From assembly GCF_900107395.1 (NCBI RefSeq), contig NZ_FNPW01000025.1, positions 1 through 54,557 on the forward strand: DNA of 54,557 nt. The letters are read 5' to 3'. Of the stretch, positions 34,789 through 42,878 are shown in pieces. The position numbers and the translations under genes are program-made. Each line of letters begins with the position of its first letter. Positions within the stretch are counted from its first letter, which is position 1. This stretch comes from Pseudomonas sp. NFIX28 (lineage in GTDB: Bacteria; Pseudomonadota; Gammaproteobacteria; Pseudomonadales; Pseudomonadaceae). Below the pieces are notes generated by a model. It was not told the origin of the DNA. It did no database searches and was given only the letters and a program-made list of their open reading frames with translations.

Positions 34789-35748
34789 ATGGACTTGTTA
34801 TTGATCCTTACCTACACCGCCATCTGCGTCGCCATTTTCAAGATTTTCCGCATCCCGCTCAACAAATGGACAGTGCCCACCGCCGTGCTGGGCGGCGTGG
34901 TCTTGATCGGCACGCTGATCTTCCTGATGAACTACAACCACCCCTATTCGGAAGTGGCGCGCTCCTATTTCGTCTCGGTGCCGGTAATCCCGGTCGTCAC
35001 CGGCCGGGTGATCGAGGTGCCGGTCCAGGGCAACACGCCGCTGGAGCCGGGCGACGTGCTGTTTCGCATCGACCCGGAACCTTTCGAGAACCGCCTCAAG
35101 TCGCTCAAGGCCCAGCAGACCGCGGCGCGGGGCGACCTGTACCGGATCAACGAGCTGATCAAGCGCAACTTCGGCACTCGCCGCGAACAGGAAGCCGCCA
35201 TTGCCCGGGTCGACGACCTGCAGGCACAGATCGACAACGCCCAGTTCGAGCTGGACAACAGCGTGGTCCGCGCCCCCAGCAAAGGTTTCGTCACCCATGT
35301 GTCGCTGCGCCCGGGCATGATGGCGAGCAAGCTGCCGCTGCGCCCGTCGATGGTGTTCATCCCGGACGAGGGCCATTACTTCTCCGCCTGGATGCGCCAG
35401 AACAGCCTGCTGCGCCTGGTCCCGGGGGACGAGGCGGAAGTGGCGTTCGACGGCATTCCCGGCCGGGTTTTCAAGGGCCGGGTGAAAAATGTCGTGACGG
35501 TCATCGGCGAAGGCCAGGTCCAACCCTCCGGCACCCTGCTGAGCTTCACCGGCTCACCGCCACCGGGGCGAGTGCCGGTGATCATCGAAATCACCGACCC
35601 GCTATTCCAGCCCTACGCCAAACTCATGCCCGGCGGCGCCTATGGCCAGGCGGCGCTCTACAGCAAGCACTTCCACCACGTGGCAATCATGCGCAAGATC
35701 CTTTTGCGCATGGCGTCCTGGATGAACTACATCTTCCCGTTCCATTGA
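34789..35748 (+). CDS. yiaV: HlyD-family membrane fusion protein, YiaV-like
   Basis: The 319-residue periplasmic adaptor has two N-terminal helices (LLILTYTAICVAIFKIF and VPTAVLGGVVLIGTLIFLMNY). Lipoyl-like halves follow at VIPVVTGRVIEVPVQGNTPLEPGDVLFRIDP and SVVRAPSKGFVTHVSLRPGMM, on either side of an ~80-residue helical hairpin, and then a beta-barrel. No inner-membrane pump or outer-membrane channel gene is adjacent, which is normal for YiaV. It is coupled to yiaW. Confidence 0.87.
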   Translation: MDLLLILTYTAICVAIFKIFRIPLNKWTVPTAVLGGVVLIGTLIFLMNYNHPYSEVARSYFVSVPVIPVVTGRVIEVPVQGNTPLEPGDVLFRIDPEPFENRLKSLKAQQTAARGDLYRINELIKRNFGTRREQEAAIARVDDLQAQIDNAQFELDNSVVRAPSKGFVTHVSLRPGMMASKLPLRPSMVFIPDEGHYFSAWMRQNSLLRLVPGDEAEVAFDGIPGRVFKGRVKNVVTVIGEGQVQPSGTLLSFTGSPPPGRVPVIIEITDPLFQPYAKLMPGGAYGQAALYSKHFHHVAIMRKILLRMASWMNYIFPFH

Positions 35749-35912
35749 TGAGCAGGGATCGGGGCTGATACTTGGTGCGTGACAAGCCCTGCTTGATTTC
35801 ACTACCGGTCGAGTGGGCGTTTTCGCCTGTGGCCCTCAACAGATAAAAGCGGGTGAGCCGCTTGTTTCTATTCTCTCTATACTCGCTGCCCAGGATGATA
35901 GTCAGAGCGCAA

Positions 35913-36398
35913 ATGATGCCCGCCACAACCGATAAAAATTCCCAGGTCATTTTGGTCCCGGCTCGACAAAGCGACTTGGACAACCTTGTAGCCATTCGAA
36001 TCGAGGCCATGCGCGAAAGCCTGGAGCGTGTTAGACGATTTGATCCGGTACGCGCGCGCGAACGTTTTCTTAGCGGCTTTGAAGCCCGCAATACACGCTA
36101 CATCGAGGTATCTGGAGAGAGGGTTGGTTTTGTCGTGGTCAAGCACCGGCACAATGAACTCTTGCTCGACCACTTGTATGTGAGACCGAGCGCGCAGGGA
36201 TCAGGGATAGGCTCTGCTGTTCTCGCCCAGATTTTCAAAGAGGCGGATGTGGCTGGGCTCCCTACTAGAGTGGGTGCCCTCAAAGGCAGCGCTTCGAATC
36301 GTTTTTATACCCGCCACGGTTTTCAATTCATCGAAAGCGGTGAATTCGATAATTACTATGTTCGTCAGTGCGTTCCGACGGTGGGCCTATCGCGCTGA
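35913..36398 (+). CDS. GNAT-family N-acetyltransferase
   Basis: The domain runs from VILVPARQSDLDNLVAIRIEAMRESLERV to the end, with the acetyl-CoA loop in LYVRPSAQGSGIGSAVLAQIF (Q-G-S-G-I-G) and the NRFYTRHGFQFIE motif. The start is uncertain: ATG at 35913 or 35916 gives about 161 residues, and ATG at 35895 is also possible; none has a strong ribosome site. The substrate is unknown. It is convergent with another GNAT gene across a perfect hairpin. Confidence 0.8.
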   Translation: MMPATTDKNSQVILVPARQSDLDNLVAIRIEAMRESLERVRRFDPVRARERFLSGFEARNTRYIEVSGERVGFVVVKHRHNELLLDHLYVRPSAQGSGIGSAVLAQIFKEADVAGLPTRVGALKGSASNRFYTRHGFQFIESGEFDNYYVRQCVPTVGLSR

Positions 36399-36411
36399 GG
36401 TCCCCTGCTGC

Positions 36412-36437
36412 AAGGCTTTGCAAGCCTGCAAAGCCTT
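36412..36437. terminator. Perfect hairpin between two convergent GNAT genes
   Basis: An 11-base perfect stem (aaggctttgca / tgcaaagcctt) with a four-base loop lies between the two stop codons. The flanking tails are only weakly T-rich on either strand, so it is a probable bidirectional terminator. Confidence 0.65.
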
Positions 36438-36489
36438 CACTCTTCGCCGTTGACCGACTACGCCCCCCATCTGCCCTCCAATGACCTGG

Positions 36490-36945
36490 TTACATGGCAT
36501 CGGCCAATGACTTTGCGTGCGTAGCAAAATCATCCTGTATCTGCTGGAAGCCGCAGCGCAGGTAAAACGCGGCGCCCTCTGGTGTATCCGTGGATAGGCG
36601 TACCACACAAAATTGCTGAGCCGCGTGTCCCAAAAGCCGCTGCACCAGGGCTTTGCCCACATTCCGCCCCCTTGCTGCACGCGCAACGTACAACCGCCTT
36701 AGCCTGCCGATATCCGGCCCGGCATAGGGGTCACGAGTAAGGCCACCGATGGCAATCAGTTGCCCGTTGCGAAAGGCGCCCAGCAGGCATTCACCCGGTT
36801 GATCAAACCGGTTCGACCCGTTCTCCCACTCTGCGACCAAGCGCGTGAGAAACCTGAAACCATCCGCAACCGCCTCCGCTTCCAGTGCCAGGATTTCCGG
36901 AGAAAGCGCTGAGATCTGGCGTATCGCCAGTTCGTCCGTTGACAT
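36490..36945 (-). CDS. GNAT-family N-acetyltransferase
   Basis: The start at ATG 36945 gives 151 residues; a GTG 11 codons upstream is an alternative. The family core is LLGAFRNGQLIAIGGLTRDPY, then RLRRLYVARAARGRNVGKALVQRLLGHA with the R-G-R-N-V-G-K acetyl-CoA loop, and STDTPEGAAFYLRCGFQQI. It is a small single-domain enzyme of unknown acceptor. It is the last gene before the disrupted lysE locus. Confidence 0.83.
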   Translation of the reverse strand: MSTDELAIRQISALSPEILALEAEAVADGFRFLTRLVAEWENGSNRFDQPGECLLGAFRNGQLIAIGGLTRDPYAGPDIGRLRRLYVARAARGRNVGKALVQRLLGHAAQQFCVVRLSTDTPEGAAFYLRCGFQQIQDDFATHAKSLADAM

Positions 36946-37039
36946 AACCACTCGAGATCCTTGTGTTTGCTTTGGCACTGCGCCTGACTCATCGGCGCGG
37001 ACAGCACTGTTGCAGCTGGATTAATCTCCTGGCGTCGCA

Positions 37040-37243
37040 CTAGCGACGATAGTAGCGGTGATTGTCTTCGTAGCGGTGCCGCATGGCTCGATCGTGGTGG
37101 CGCTCCCAATTACGATGGCGTTCAGCTTCTCGGCGGGCTTGTTCCCTACGCCACTGTTCCCTACGCCAGTCGTCTCGGCGCCAATGGTCTCTACGATCGT
37201 GCCAACGGCCGTCATGCCAGTATCGGTCGTCATGGGCAAGCAA
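37040..37243 (-). other. His/Arg/Trp/Asp-rich short frame, possible gene remnant
   Basis: A 67-codon frame opening at TTG 37243 encodes a low-complexity product (RYWHDGRWHDRRDHWRR, REQWRREQARREAERHR...). Similar basic repeats end several Pseudomonas envelope proteins whose N-terminus carries a signal peptide; here nothing precedes it but the lysE remnant's end and a stop. It may be a truncated gene. I see no good ribosome site. Confidence 0.3.
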
Positions 37244-37298
37244 CGGCCCGGGCTACTTGCCAGCCATGCTGGCCAAGGTCGGCCCGATACCGACCGCC

Positions 37299-37554
37299 TC
37301 ACGCCCGCCGCGCCAACAGCAGCACCGAAGCCGCCGCCGACAACAGCAGCGGTTGAAGAGTTTCTTGCCCCGCAGCTCGGCGAACCAGCGGCGCATGCGC
37401 AGGCCCATTCAGGCGTAGGCGCTGATGGCGATCCATTCCAGGGCCAGGAACAGCGCGCGAGCGCCAGGAACTGGGCAGGAACCGCGGCCTGAGAGTCGAC
37501 GAACTGCGGCAGGAAGGCGGTGAAAATAAGGATCGCCTTCCCTCCAGCATTCAA
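37299..37554 (-). pseudogene. LysE-family exporter, C-terminal fragment
   Basis: On the minus strand the sequence reads GKAILIFTAFLPQFVDSQAAVPAQFLALA, a standard LysE/RhtB segment, then continues in other frames with LEWIAISAYAWMGLRMRRWFAELRGKKLFNR and finally VLLLARRA before a stop at 37299. At least two frameshifts are therefore present. The fragment begins exactly where the AT-rich cassette ends at 37555. The missing N-terminal part lies on the far side of the cassette at 39356-39590. Confidence 0.83.
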
Positions 37555-37772
37555 ATAATGAGTTCATGATCATTACTGCCTACGTGACTAGACCAAGCCT
37601 TTCCAAGAAAAACGCGTCGGTCAGTCAGCCCGTAACATCTTGCAACAACCATCCTTAGGAAAAGACTTGCTTCAGCGCCGATTAAACGAGAATGATTTGC
37701 AACATCGATAAGTACCCAACCTATCGAAATTTGAGCGATCTCCATTCTATATAGTTAATAAGGAAATTGAGC

Positions 37773-38732
37773 ATGGGCGCGCCTGCACCTATAACCCTAA
37801 GCCCTACTTTTGTTTATCCAGACGAGCATAGCTGGATGTACGATTCTTTTTGGCAAAGCGATTGGTGGGACAGCCCCATACTATATTATCCAGCCGGAAC
37901 AAACGGAGCGCCTCCCTATCGGGCAGCTGACATCGTCAATAACTCTCTATATGAAAACCAAATCCAATCAACAATCGGAATTAGTAAATTCACATTTGAA
38001 TTACAACTTTTGGACAAGGCCCTCAACAAGGGGGACTCTTTAGGTGCCGTATTAGATGCCTGGCAACTTGCCGGAAAACTACCCCAAACCATTAACGACT
38101 ACAAAGTCTGGCAGTACGACCCATACTTTCAAAGTAAAATAGCATCTTTCTCAACAGCGGATGACTGGCAGAGCAAAGGTATGACGAGCAGAGATGCCAT
38201 CATCAAAGTCAACAATGACAAGCTTGCCGACCATGTCAACTACTACAACAATGACAAACATCTCTCTGGTGGCCTATTCAGCCCCGTAAAAGCAATGGAA
38301 AACTATCTATTCGGAAACGGGGAAAAAATGAATGTTGACATCAACTCCATCCAGTTAAATGTGAAGTCAAACGAACTCCCCCTTCTCACGCAACATATCC
38401 AATTCTCTAACACCCCTGGCACTTATCATATTTCTGACCCCAAGGTACAATACAATACCTTTGATGACAGTCTTGCAACTGGTTCGCTGCTGGGCAGAAT
38501 AACTCTGAATGTGGAAGGCGATTTCACTCGGCATGAAAATGGAACATGGAGCTTTACAGGTGATGCAAGAGCATATCACGATGTATTTGACTTTAATGCC
38601 AGCAATCGGGGAGTTGTTGCAGAAACTGCAACGACCTTGGGTGCAGCCTTTAATGGAACACCCTTCGAGATAGATATTTATGGCACCCATCAAATCAATC
38701 TTGTTGGTGCCGGCAATGCGCCGCTAGATTGA
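37773..38732 (+). CDS. Colicin M-family (lipid II-degrading type) bacteriocin with altered active site
   Basis: AAGGA lies eight bases before the ATG at 37773; the product is 319 residues without a signal peptide. The second half follows colicin M closely: PVKAMENYLFGNGEKMNVDINSIQL against its IVALAHYLWGNGAERSVNIANIGL, LLGRITLNVEGDFT against YLGNITLKTEGTLT, and GTWSFTGDARAYHD against GSWTYNGVVRSYDD. Colicin M cuts undecaprenyl-linked peptidoglycan precursors in the periplasm. Its catalytic motif is D-x-Y-D-x5-H-R. Here it reads Asp270-Val-Phe272-Asp273-Phe-Asn-Ala-Ser-Asn-Arg279-Gly: the two Asp and the Arg are kept, the Tyr is Phe, and the His is absent through a one-residue deletion. The N-terminal ~160 residues, which would set receptor and translocation, match nothing I know. 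The gene may be an inactivated or a mechanistically different member. Confidence 0.85.
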   Translation: MGAPAPITLSPTFVYPDEHSWMYDSFWQSDWWDSPILYYPAGTNGAPPYRAADIVNNSLYENQIQSTIGISKFTFELQLLDKALNKGDSLGAVLDAWQLAGKLPQTINDYKVWQYDPYFQSKIASFSTADDWQSKGMTSRDAIIKVNNDKLADHVNYYNNDKHLSGGLFSPVKAMENYLFGNGEKMNVDINSIQLNVKSNELPLLTQHIQFSNTPGTYHISDPKVQYNTFDDSLATGSLLGRITLNVEGDFTRHENGTWSFTGDARAYHDVFDFNASNRGVVAETATTLGAAFNGTPFEIDIYGTHQINLVGAGNAPLD

Positions 38733-38759
38733 CAGACAAACTAACTATTTGGATCACAC

Positions 38760-39173
38760 ATGAAAAAAACAGATAAAATAATTGCAATTTTATATCCATT
38801 AATCTTGCTCATCATCAGTGCTCTATGTGCCAACGCGCTACTCAACAACTATTCATCCGGAAAATATAGTAGCGAAGCGGACTCCCTTGCGATACCGATT
38901 TTCGCAATAGCTTTTACTTTGACAACCCAAATATTTCTATATGCACTGCAATTACCATATTACACCCATCGCCCTTCAGGGTCTGGCAGAGGTCTACTCA
39001 AAAAAGCCACTGCAATAGTCGCAACGTTAATATCACTGGTAATTTTCGGCTGGATCATCGAATTCTGGAATGGAGATACCGATCTCAATATAAAAATCCT
39101 TTATGTCTTAGCAGCACTTACCTTTATTGCATTTCAATACAGGCTATATCAAAAAAAACAAAACCCCCTTTAA
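38760..39173 (+). CDS. Four-helix membrane protein, probable immunity protein of the M-type bacteriocin
   Basis: The 137-residue protein has four hydrophobic helices at about 9-27 (IAILYPLILLIISALCANA), 43-63, 83-103 (ATAIVATLISLVIFGWIIEFW) and 110-127, with short polar loops and a Lys-rich end. It starts 27 bases after the bacteriocin stop on the same strand and shares its AT-rich composition. PmiA-type immunity proteins of Pseudomonas M-type bacteriocins have this four-helix topology, unlike the single-helix Cmi of colicin M. Assignment rests on position, size and topology, not on a recognised motif. Confidence 0.72.
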   Translation: MKKTDKIIAILYPLILLIISALCANALLNNYSSGKYSSEADSLAIPIFAIAFTLTTQIFLYALQLPYYTHRPSGSGRGLLKKATAIVATLISLVIFGWIIEFWNGDTDLNIKILYVLAALTFIAFQYRLYQKKQNPL

Positions 39174-39181
39174 GGAACTAC

Positions 39182-39221
39182 ATGGCGCTTGGAACTGATA
39201 CTGCTCCCTGCCGAGCGCCAT
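39182..39221 (+). terminator. Terminator-like hairpin after the bacteriocin-immunity pair
   Basis: ATGGCGCTTGG pairs with CCGAGCGCCAT (11 pairs with one G-U) across an 18-base loop, followed by ttatctacttct. It begins nine bases after the immunity stop. Beyond it, 39222-39355 is AT-rich DNA with no gene. Confidence 0.65.
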
Positions 39222-39355
39222 TTATCTACTTCTGAAGATTCTCAATCTTTGGATTTAAAAATCTTTTCCAAAACACCTATAAATAAAGGCACGCAGAGGC
39301 GAGTGCTGTACCCGGACCAACTTTCTATCTATTTTTAGAACCCCGCGGCGTCGAC

Positions 39356-39590
39356 TCAACGAACACCGAGGATGAGTTTCTGTTTGCCGATGGCCACCAG
39401 AAATTCCTGCCGAGCCAAGGCCAGCAGGTCCAGTGGCGCGCTGTTTTTCTCGGCCTCGACCTGGGTGTCCGCGGTCCGTAGCTGGTACGCAGGTACAGCA
39501 GGCAGCCGGCGCCGAGCATCTTGATCCCGTGGAACAACAGTTCCGAGGCTTGCAGCACCACCGCCAGCCCGGCTGCCGCCCTACTCCCTC
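39356..39590 (-). pseudogene. LysE-family exporter, middle fragment
   Basis: The minus strand reads AAGLAVVLQASELLFHGIKMLGAG, then after a frameshift PAYQLRTADTQVEAEKNSAPLDLLALARQEFLVAIGKQKLIL, ending in a stop at 39356. In intact LysE proteins this is directly followed by the I-F-T-A-F-L-P-Q-F segment now found at 37554. The first ~60 residues of the family are missing upstream. It is clearly non-functional. Confidence 0.82.
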
Positions 39591-39651
39591 CAAGCAGGAG
39601 GTGCGAAAGCCGGCGCCCGCCGTCGAGACTTTTTGTCGATGCAGGCTGCGC

Positions 39652-41889
39652 CTACTCCTCCAGAGCCGCAAGCCCGGGCAGCAGTTTGTCCAGGGTCAGC
39701 GGAAATTCGCGCACACGAATGCCGGTGGCGTTGTAGACCGCATTGGCCACCGCCGCCCCGGCCCCGCACACGCCCAATTCGCCAAGCCCTTTGACGCCCA
39801 GGGCGTTGGCCCTGGGATCGGGTTCCTCGAGAAACACCACATCCATCGCCGCGATATCGCCATTGACCGGTATCAGGTACTCGGCCAGGTCGTGGTTGAC
39901 GAAATGGCCGTGGCGGATGTCCAGCAGGGTCTGCTCCATCAGCGCCGCGCCGACGCCCCAGGCCATGCCGCCGAGGATCTGCGAGCGCGCGGTCTTGGGG
40001 TTGAGGATGCGCCCGGCACCGATCACCGCGAGCATGCGCCGCAGGCGGACTTCGCCGGTGTCGATGTCCACCGCGACTTCGACGAAGTGCGCACCGTTGG
40101 AATGCTGGGAAAACTGCTTGTAGTCCTCGCCCATCGGCCCGACGCTGCCTTCGGCCCGCAGCCCCGCGGGGGCCATCCGCAGCAGCAAGTCGCCGAGACG
40201 CTCCGAGCGCCCGGCCGTAGTGATGCGGCCGTCGGCAAAATGCACCGCGCCCTGCTGGTAAGGCGCGCCGGCAGCCTGGACAAGCTGCTGCTTCAGCGCC
40301 TGGCAGGCGGCCTCCACCGCCGAACCGGCGCTGGCCGCGCCCCAGGAACCGCCCGACCCCGCGGTCCGCGGAAAGCGGCTGTCACCCAGTTGCACCTGCA
40401 CCGCCGACATCGGCACGCCCAGGCTGTGGGCGGCGACCTGGGTCAGGATGGTGTAGGTGCCAGTGCCGATATCGGTCATGTCCAGGCGCACCAGAACCCG
40501 CCCGGTCGGGCTCAGGCTCACCTCGGCCTTGGACAGCCCCAGGTAGTTGGGCCGGATCGCCGCGGCCATGCCCATGCCAATCAGCTTGCGGCCTTCGCGC
40601 ACGCTGCCGGGCCTGGGGTTGCGGCGGCCCCAGCCGAAGCGCTCGGCGCCGGTGCGCATGCAGGCCAGCAGGTTGCGCGAGGCGAACGGCACACCGAGTT
40701 CGGGGTCCAGCTGCGGCTCATTGCGAATGCGCAATTGGATGGGGTCCAGGCCCAGCCGCTCGGCCAGCTCGTCCATGGCGCTTTCGAAGGCCAGCATGCC
40801 TGGGGCCTCGCCCGGCGAGCGCATCCACTCGCCGCGATTGAGGTCGACCGGCACCAGCCGATGGCGGGTCAGGCGGTTGGGCGCGGCATACAGCGAGCGG
40901 GCGAACACCGCGGTCTGCTCGCAGTACTCTTCGAAGCGCGAGGTCGTCGACCAGACGTCATGCCCCAGGGCCGTGAGCTTGCCGCTGGGGTCCGCCGCCA
41001 GCCGCACCCGGTGTTGCATGGCCGGACGATAACCGGCGTTGGCGAACATCTGCTGGCGGGTCAGGGCCACCTTCACCGGACGCTCGAGCACCCGCGCGGC
41101 CAGCGCCGCCAGCACCGCATCGGGATGCACGATCAGCTTGGCGCCGAAGCCGCCGCCGATATAAGGGCTGACGACGCGCACGCGCTCGGGCGCGATGCCC
41201 AGGGTATTGGCCAGGCCGCCGCGGAAGTTGGCCAGGGTTTGCGCCGAGGTGTAGAGGGTCAGCTCGTCCCCGGACCACACGGCAATGGACGCATGGGGCT
41301 CCATCGGCACGTGGCTCTGGTAGGGGCTGCTGTAGGTCTCGTCGAGCCTGACCGGCGCTGCGTCGAACCCCGACTCGAAATCGCCGAGGGCACTGTCGGT
41401 CTTGAAGCCGGCGTTGGTGCGCGGCGGGATGTAGGCCTGGGCCAGGCGGGAAGCGAGGTCGAAGTCGCCTTGCTCCGGCGAGTAGCGCACGCGAATCAGC
41501 CGGGCCGCCGCGCGCGCGGCCTCGAAGGTCGAGGCGACCACCAGCGCCAGCGGTTCGTCGTGGTAACGCACGCGGTCGCTGGCCAGCACCGGGCGGGCGC
41601 GGGTGAACACTTCAGCCGGGGTCGGCGTCAGGGCCGGGCCGAATGCCGCCTGGGCCGGCGCGTTGCGGTGGGTCATGACATGCAGCACGCCCGGCGTGCG
41701 TTCGGCCTCATGGGTGTCGATCTCGTCGATGCGGCCCCGGGCGATGCTCGCGCCGAGGATATAGCCATACAGGGCGTCGCCCATTTCCTGCTGCTCGTAG
41801 GCGTAGGTCGCGCGGCCAGTGACTTTCAGCCGGCCGTCGACGCGGTCCAGCGGTTGGCCGATCGGCCCGTTTTGCGTGGCTGGGTTCAT
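39652..41889 (-). CDS. paoC: Periplasmic aldehyde oxidoreductase, molybdenum-binding subunit PaoC
   Basis: The 745-residue xanthine-dehydrogenase-family large subunit starts at ATG 41889, overlapping the upstream TGA by four bases. Visible blocks are the domain 1 GRATYAYEQQEMGDALYGYIL, YIGGGFGAKLIVHPDAVLAALAARVL (molybdopterin loop), GSGGSWGAASAGSAVEAACQALKQQ, and the C-terminal VKGLGELGVCGAGAAVANAV with the catalytic Glu. Together with PaoA and PaoB it forms the soluble periplasmic enzyme that oxidises aromatic and other aldehydes. Gene order A-B-C is as in E. coli. The PaoD maturation chaperone gene is not adjacent. Confidence 0.88.
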   Translation of the reverse strand: MNPATQNGPIGQPLDRVDGRLKVTGRATYAYEQQEMGDALYGYILGASIARGRIDEIDTHEAERTPGVLHVMTHRNAPAQAAFGPALTPTPAEVFTRARPVLASDRVRYHDEPLALVVASTFEAARAAARLIRVRYSPEQGDFDLASRLAQAYIPPRTNAGFKTDSALGDFESGFDAAPVRLDETYSSPYQSHVPMEPHASIAVWSGDELTLYTSAQTLANFRGGLANTLGIAPERVRVVSPYIGGGFGAKLIVHPDAVLAALAARVLERPVKVALTRQQMFANAGYRPAMQHRVRLAADPSGKLTALGHDVWSTTSRFEEYCEQTAVFARSLYAAPNRLTRHRLVPVDLNRGEWMRSPGEAPGMLAFESAMDELAERLGLDPIQLRIRNEPQLDPELGVPFASRNLLACMRTGAERFGWGRRNPRPGSVREGRKLIGMGMAAAIRPNYLGLSKAEVSLSPTGRVLVRLDMTDIGTGTYTILTQVAAHSLGVPMSAVQVQLGDSRFPRTAGSGGSWGAASAGSAVEAACQALKQQLVQAAGAPYQQGAVHFADGRITTAGRSERLGDLLLRMAPAGLRAEGSVGPMGEDYKQFSQHSNGAHFVEVAVDIDTGEVRLRRMLAVIGAGRILNPKTARSQILGGMAWGVGAALMEQTLLDIRHGHFVNHDLAEYLIPVNGDIAAMDVVFLEEPDPRANALGVKGLGELGVCGAGAAVANAVYNATGIRVREFPLTLDKLLPGLAALEE

Positions 41890-42875
41890 GCTTGCTCCTC
41901 GGCGGCGCTGGCCAGCATCTGGCACAGGGTCCGCTTGGCCAGCGGGATCTTGAAATCGTTACCGCCCTGCCCGCGCGCGCCGGCCAGGGCGGCGTCGGCA
42001 GCCTGTTGGTAAAGCGCCTGGGATGGCGGCTGGCCGAGCAGCGCCTGCTCGGCCGCCGTGGCCCGCCATGGCTTGGGCGCCACCCCGCCCAAGGCGATGC
42101 GCGCCGTGCGCAGCTGCCCGGCGCGGACCTCGACCACCAGCGCAACGGCAACCAGGGCGAAGGCATAGGAAGCGCGGTCGCGCACCTTGCGATACAGCTG
42201 GCGGCCCGCAGGGGGCGGCGGCAGCGTGATGGCCACGATCATTTCGCCATGGGCCAGCTGGGTTTCGACTTCCGGCGTGGTCTCGGGCAGGCGGTACAGC
42301 TGGTCCAGGGCCAGGGTGCGGCGCTGGCCGTCGGGCAGGAGCGTCTCCACCCGCGCCTCCAGGGCGACCATGGCCACCGCCATGTCCGAGGGATGCACCG
42401 CGATGCAGGCCTCGCTGGCGCCGAGAATCGCGTGCATGCGGTTGTGCCCCTGGCGGGCCGGACAGCCACTGCCGGGCTCGCGCTTGTTGCAGGCCATGCC
42501 GGGGTCGTAGAAATAGGCGCAGCGCGTGCGTTGCAGCAGGTTGCCGGCGGTCGAGGCCTTGTTGCGGATCTGCCCCGAAGCGCCGGCCAGCAACGCCTGG
42601 CACAACATGGGGTAGCGCTCGCGAACCCGGCGGTCGGCGGCCAGGTCGCTGTTGCGCACCTGGGCGCCGATGCGCAGGCCGCCGTCGGCGCTGTCCTCGA
42701 TGGCGGCCAGGGGCAAGCGGCTGATGTCGATCAGGTGCGTGGGCCGTTCGATGCCCAGCTTCATCAGGTCGATCAGGTTGGTCCCGCCGGCGATAAAACG
42801 CGCCTGTGGCTGCGCGGCCAGCAGGCGGACGGCCTGCTGCACGTCGCTCGCCCGTTCGTAGCTGAAAGGCATCAT
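41886..42875 (-). CDS. paoB: Aldehyde oxidoreductase FAD-binding subunit PaoB
   Basis: This 329-residue FAD subunit has the loop QARFIAGGTNLIDLMKLGIERPTHLIDIS and ISRLPLAAIEDSADGGLRIGAQVRNSDLA, followed by KASTAGNLLQRTRCAYFYD. The Cys-rich insert CAYFYDPGMACNKREPGSGCPARQG is the extra 4Fe-4S cluster site known for PaoB-type subunits. No signal peptide is present; the complex is exported folded through the Tat signal on PaoA. It starts three bases after paoA and overlaps paoC. Confidence 0.9.
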   Translation of the reverse strand: MMPFSYERASDVQQAVRLLAAQPQARFIAGGTNLIDLMKLGIERPTHLIDISRLPLAAIEDSADGGLRIGAQVRNSDLAADRRVRERYPMLCQALLAGASGQIRNKASTAGNLLQRTRCAYFYDPGMACNKREPGSGCPARQGHNRMHAILGASEACIAVHPSDMAVAMVALEARVETLLPDGQRRTLALDQLYRLPETTPEVETQLAHGEMIVAITLPPPPAGRQLYRKVRDRASYAFALVAVALVVEVRAGQLRTARIALGGVAPKPWRATAAEQALLGQPPSQALYQQAADAALAGARGQGGNDFKIPLAKRTLCQMLASAAEEQA

Positions 42876-42878
42876 GCT

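Larger units (their letters stand above)
37555..39355 (+). other. AT-rich bacteriocin cassette inserted in a lysE-family gene
   Basis: Base composition changes sharply at about 37555 and again near 39340: inside, coding sequence is full of AT-rich codons, outside it is typical high-GC Pseudomonas. The cassette holds only a colicin M-family bacteriocin gene, a four-helix membrane protein gene and a terminator-like hairpin. The two parts of lysE flank it in the correct order and orientation, so the cassette entered that gene. I see no transposase, integrase or terminal inverted repeats; entry by homologous or illegitimate recombination is inferred. Confidence 0.75.

Noticed and set aside
37551..37745. 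Open frame of 64 codons on the minus strand upstream of the bacteriocin gene
   Set aside because: It covers the bacteriocin promoter region in antisense, has no ribosome site and shows no recognisable sequence.
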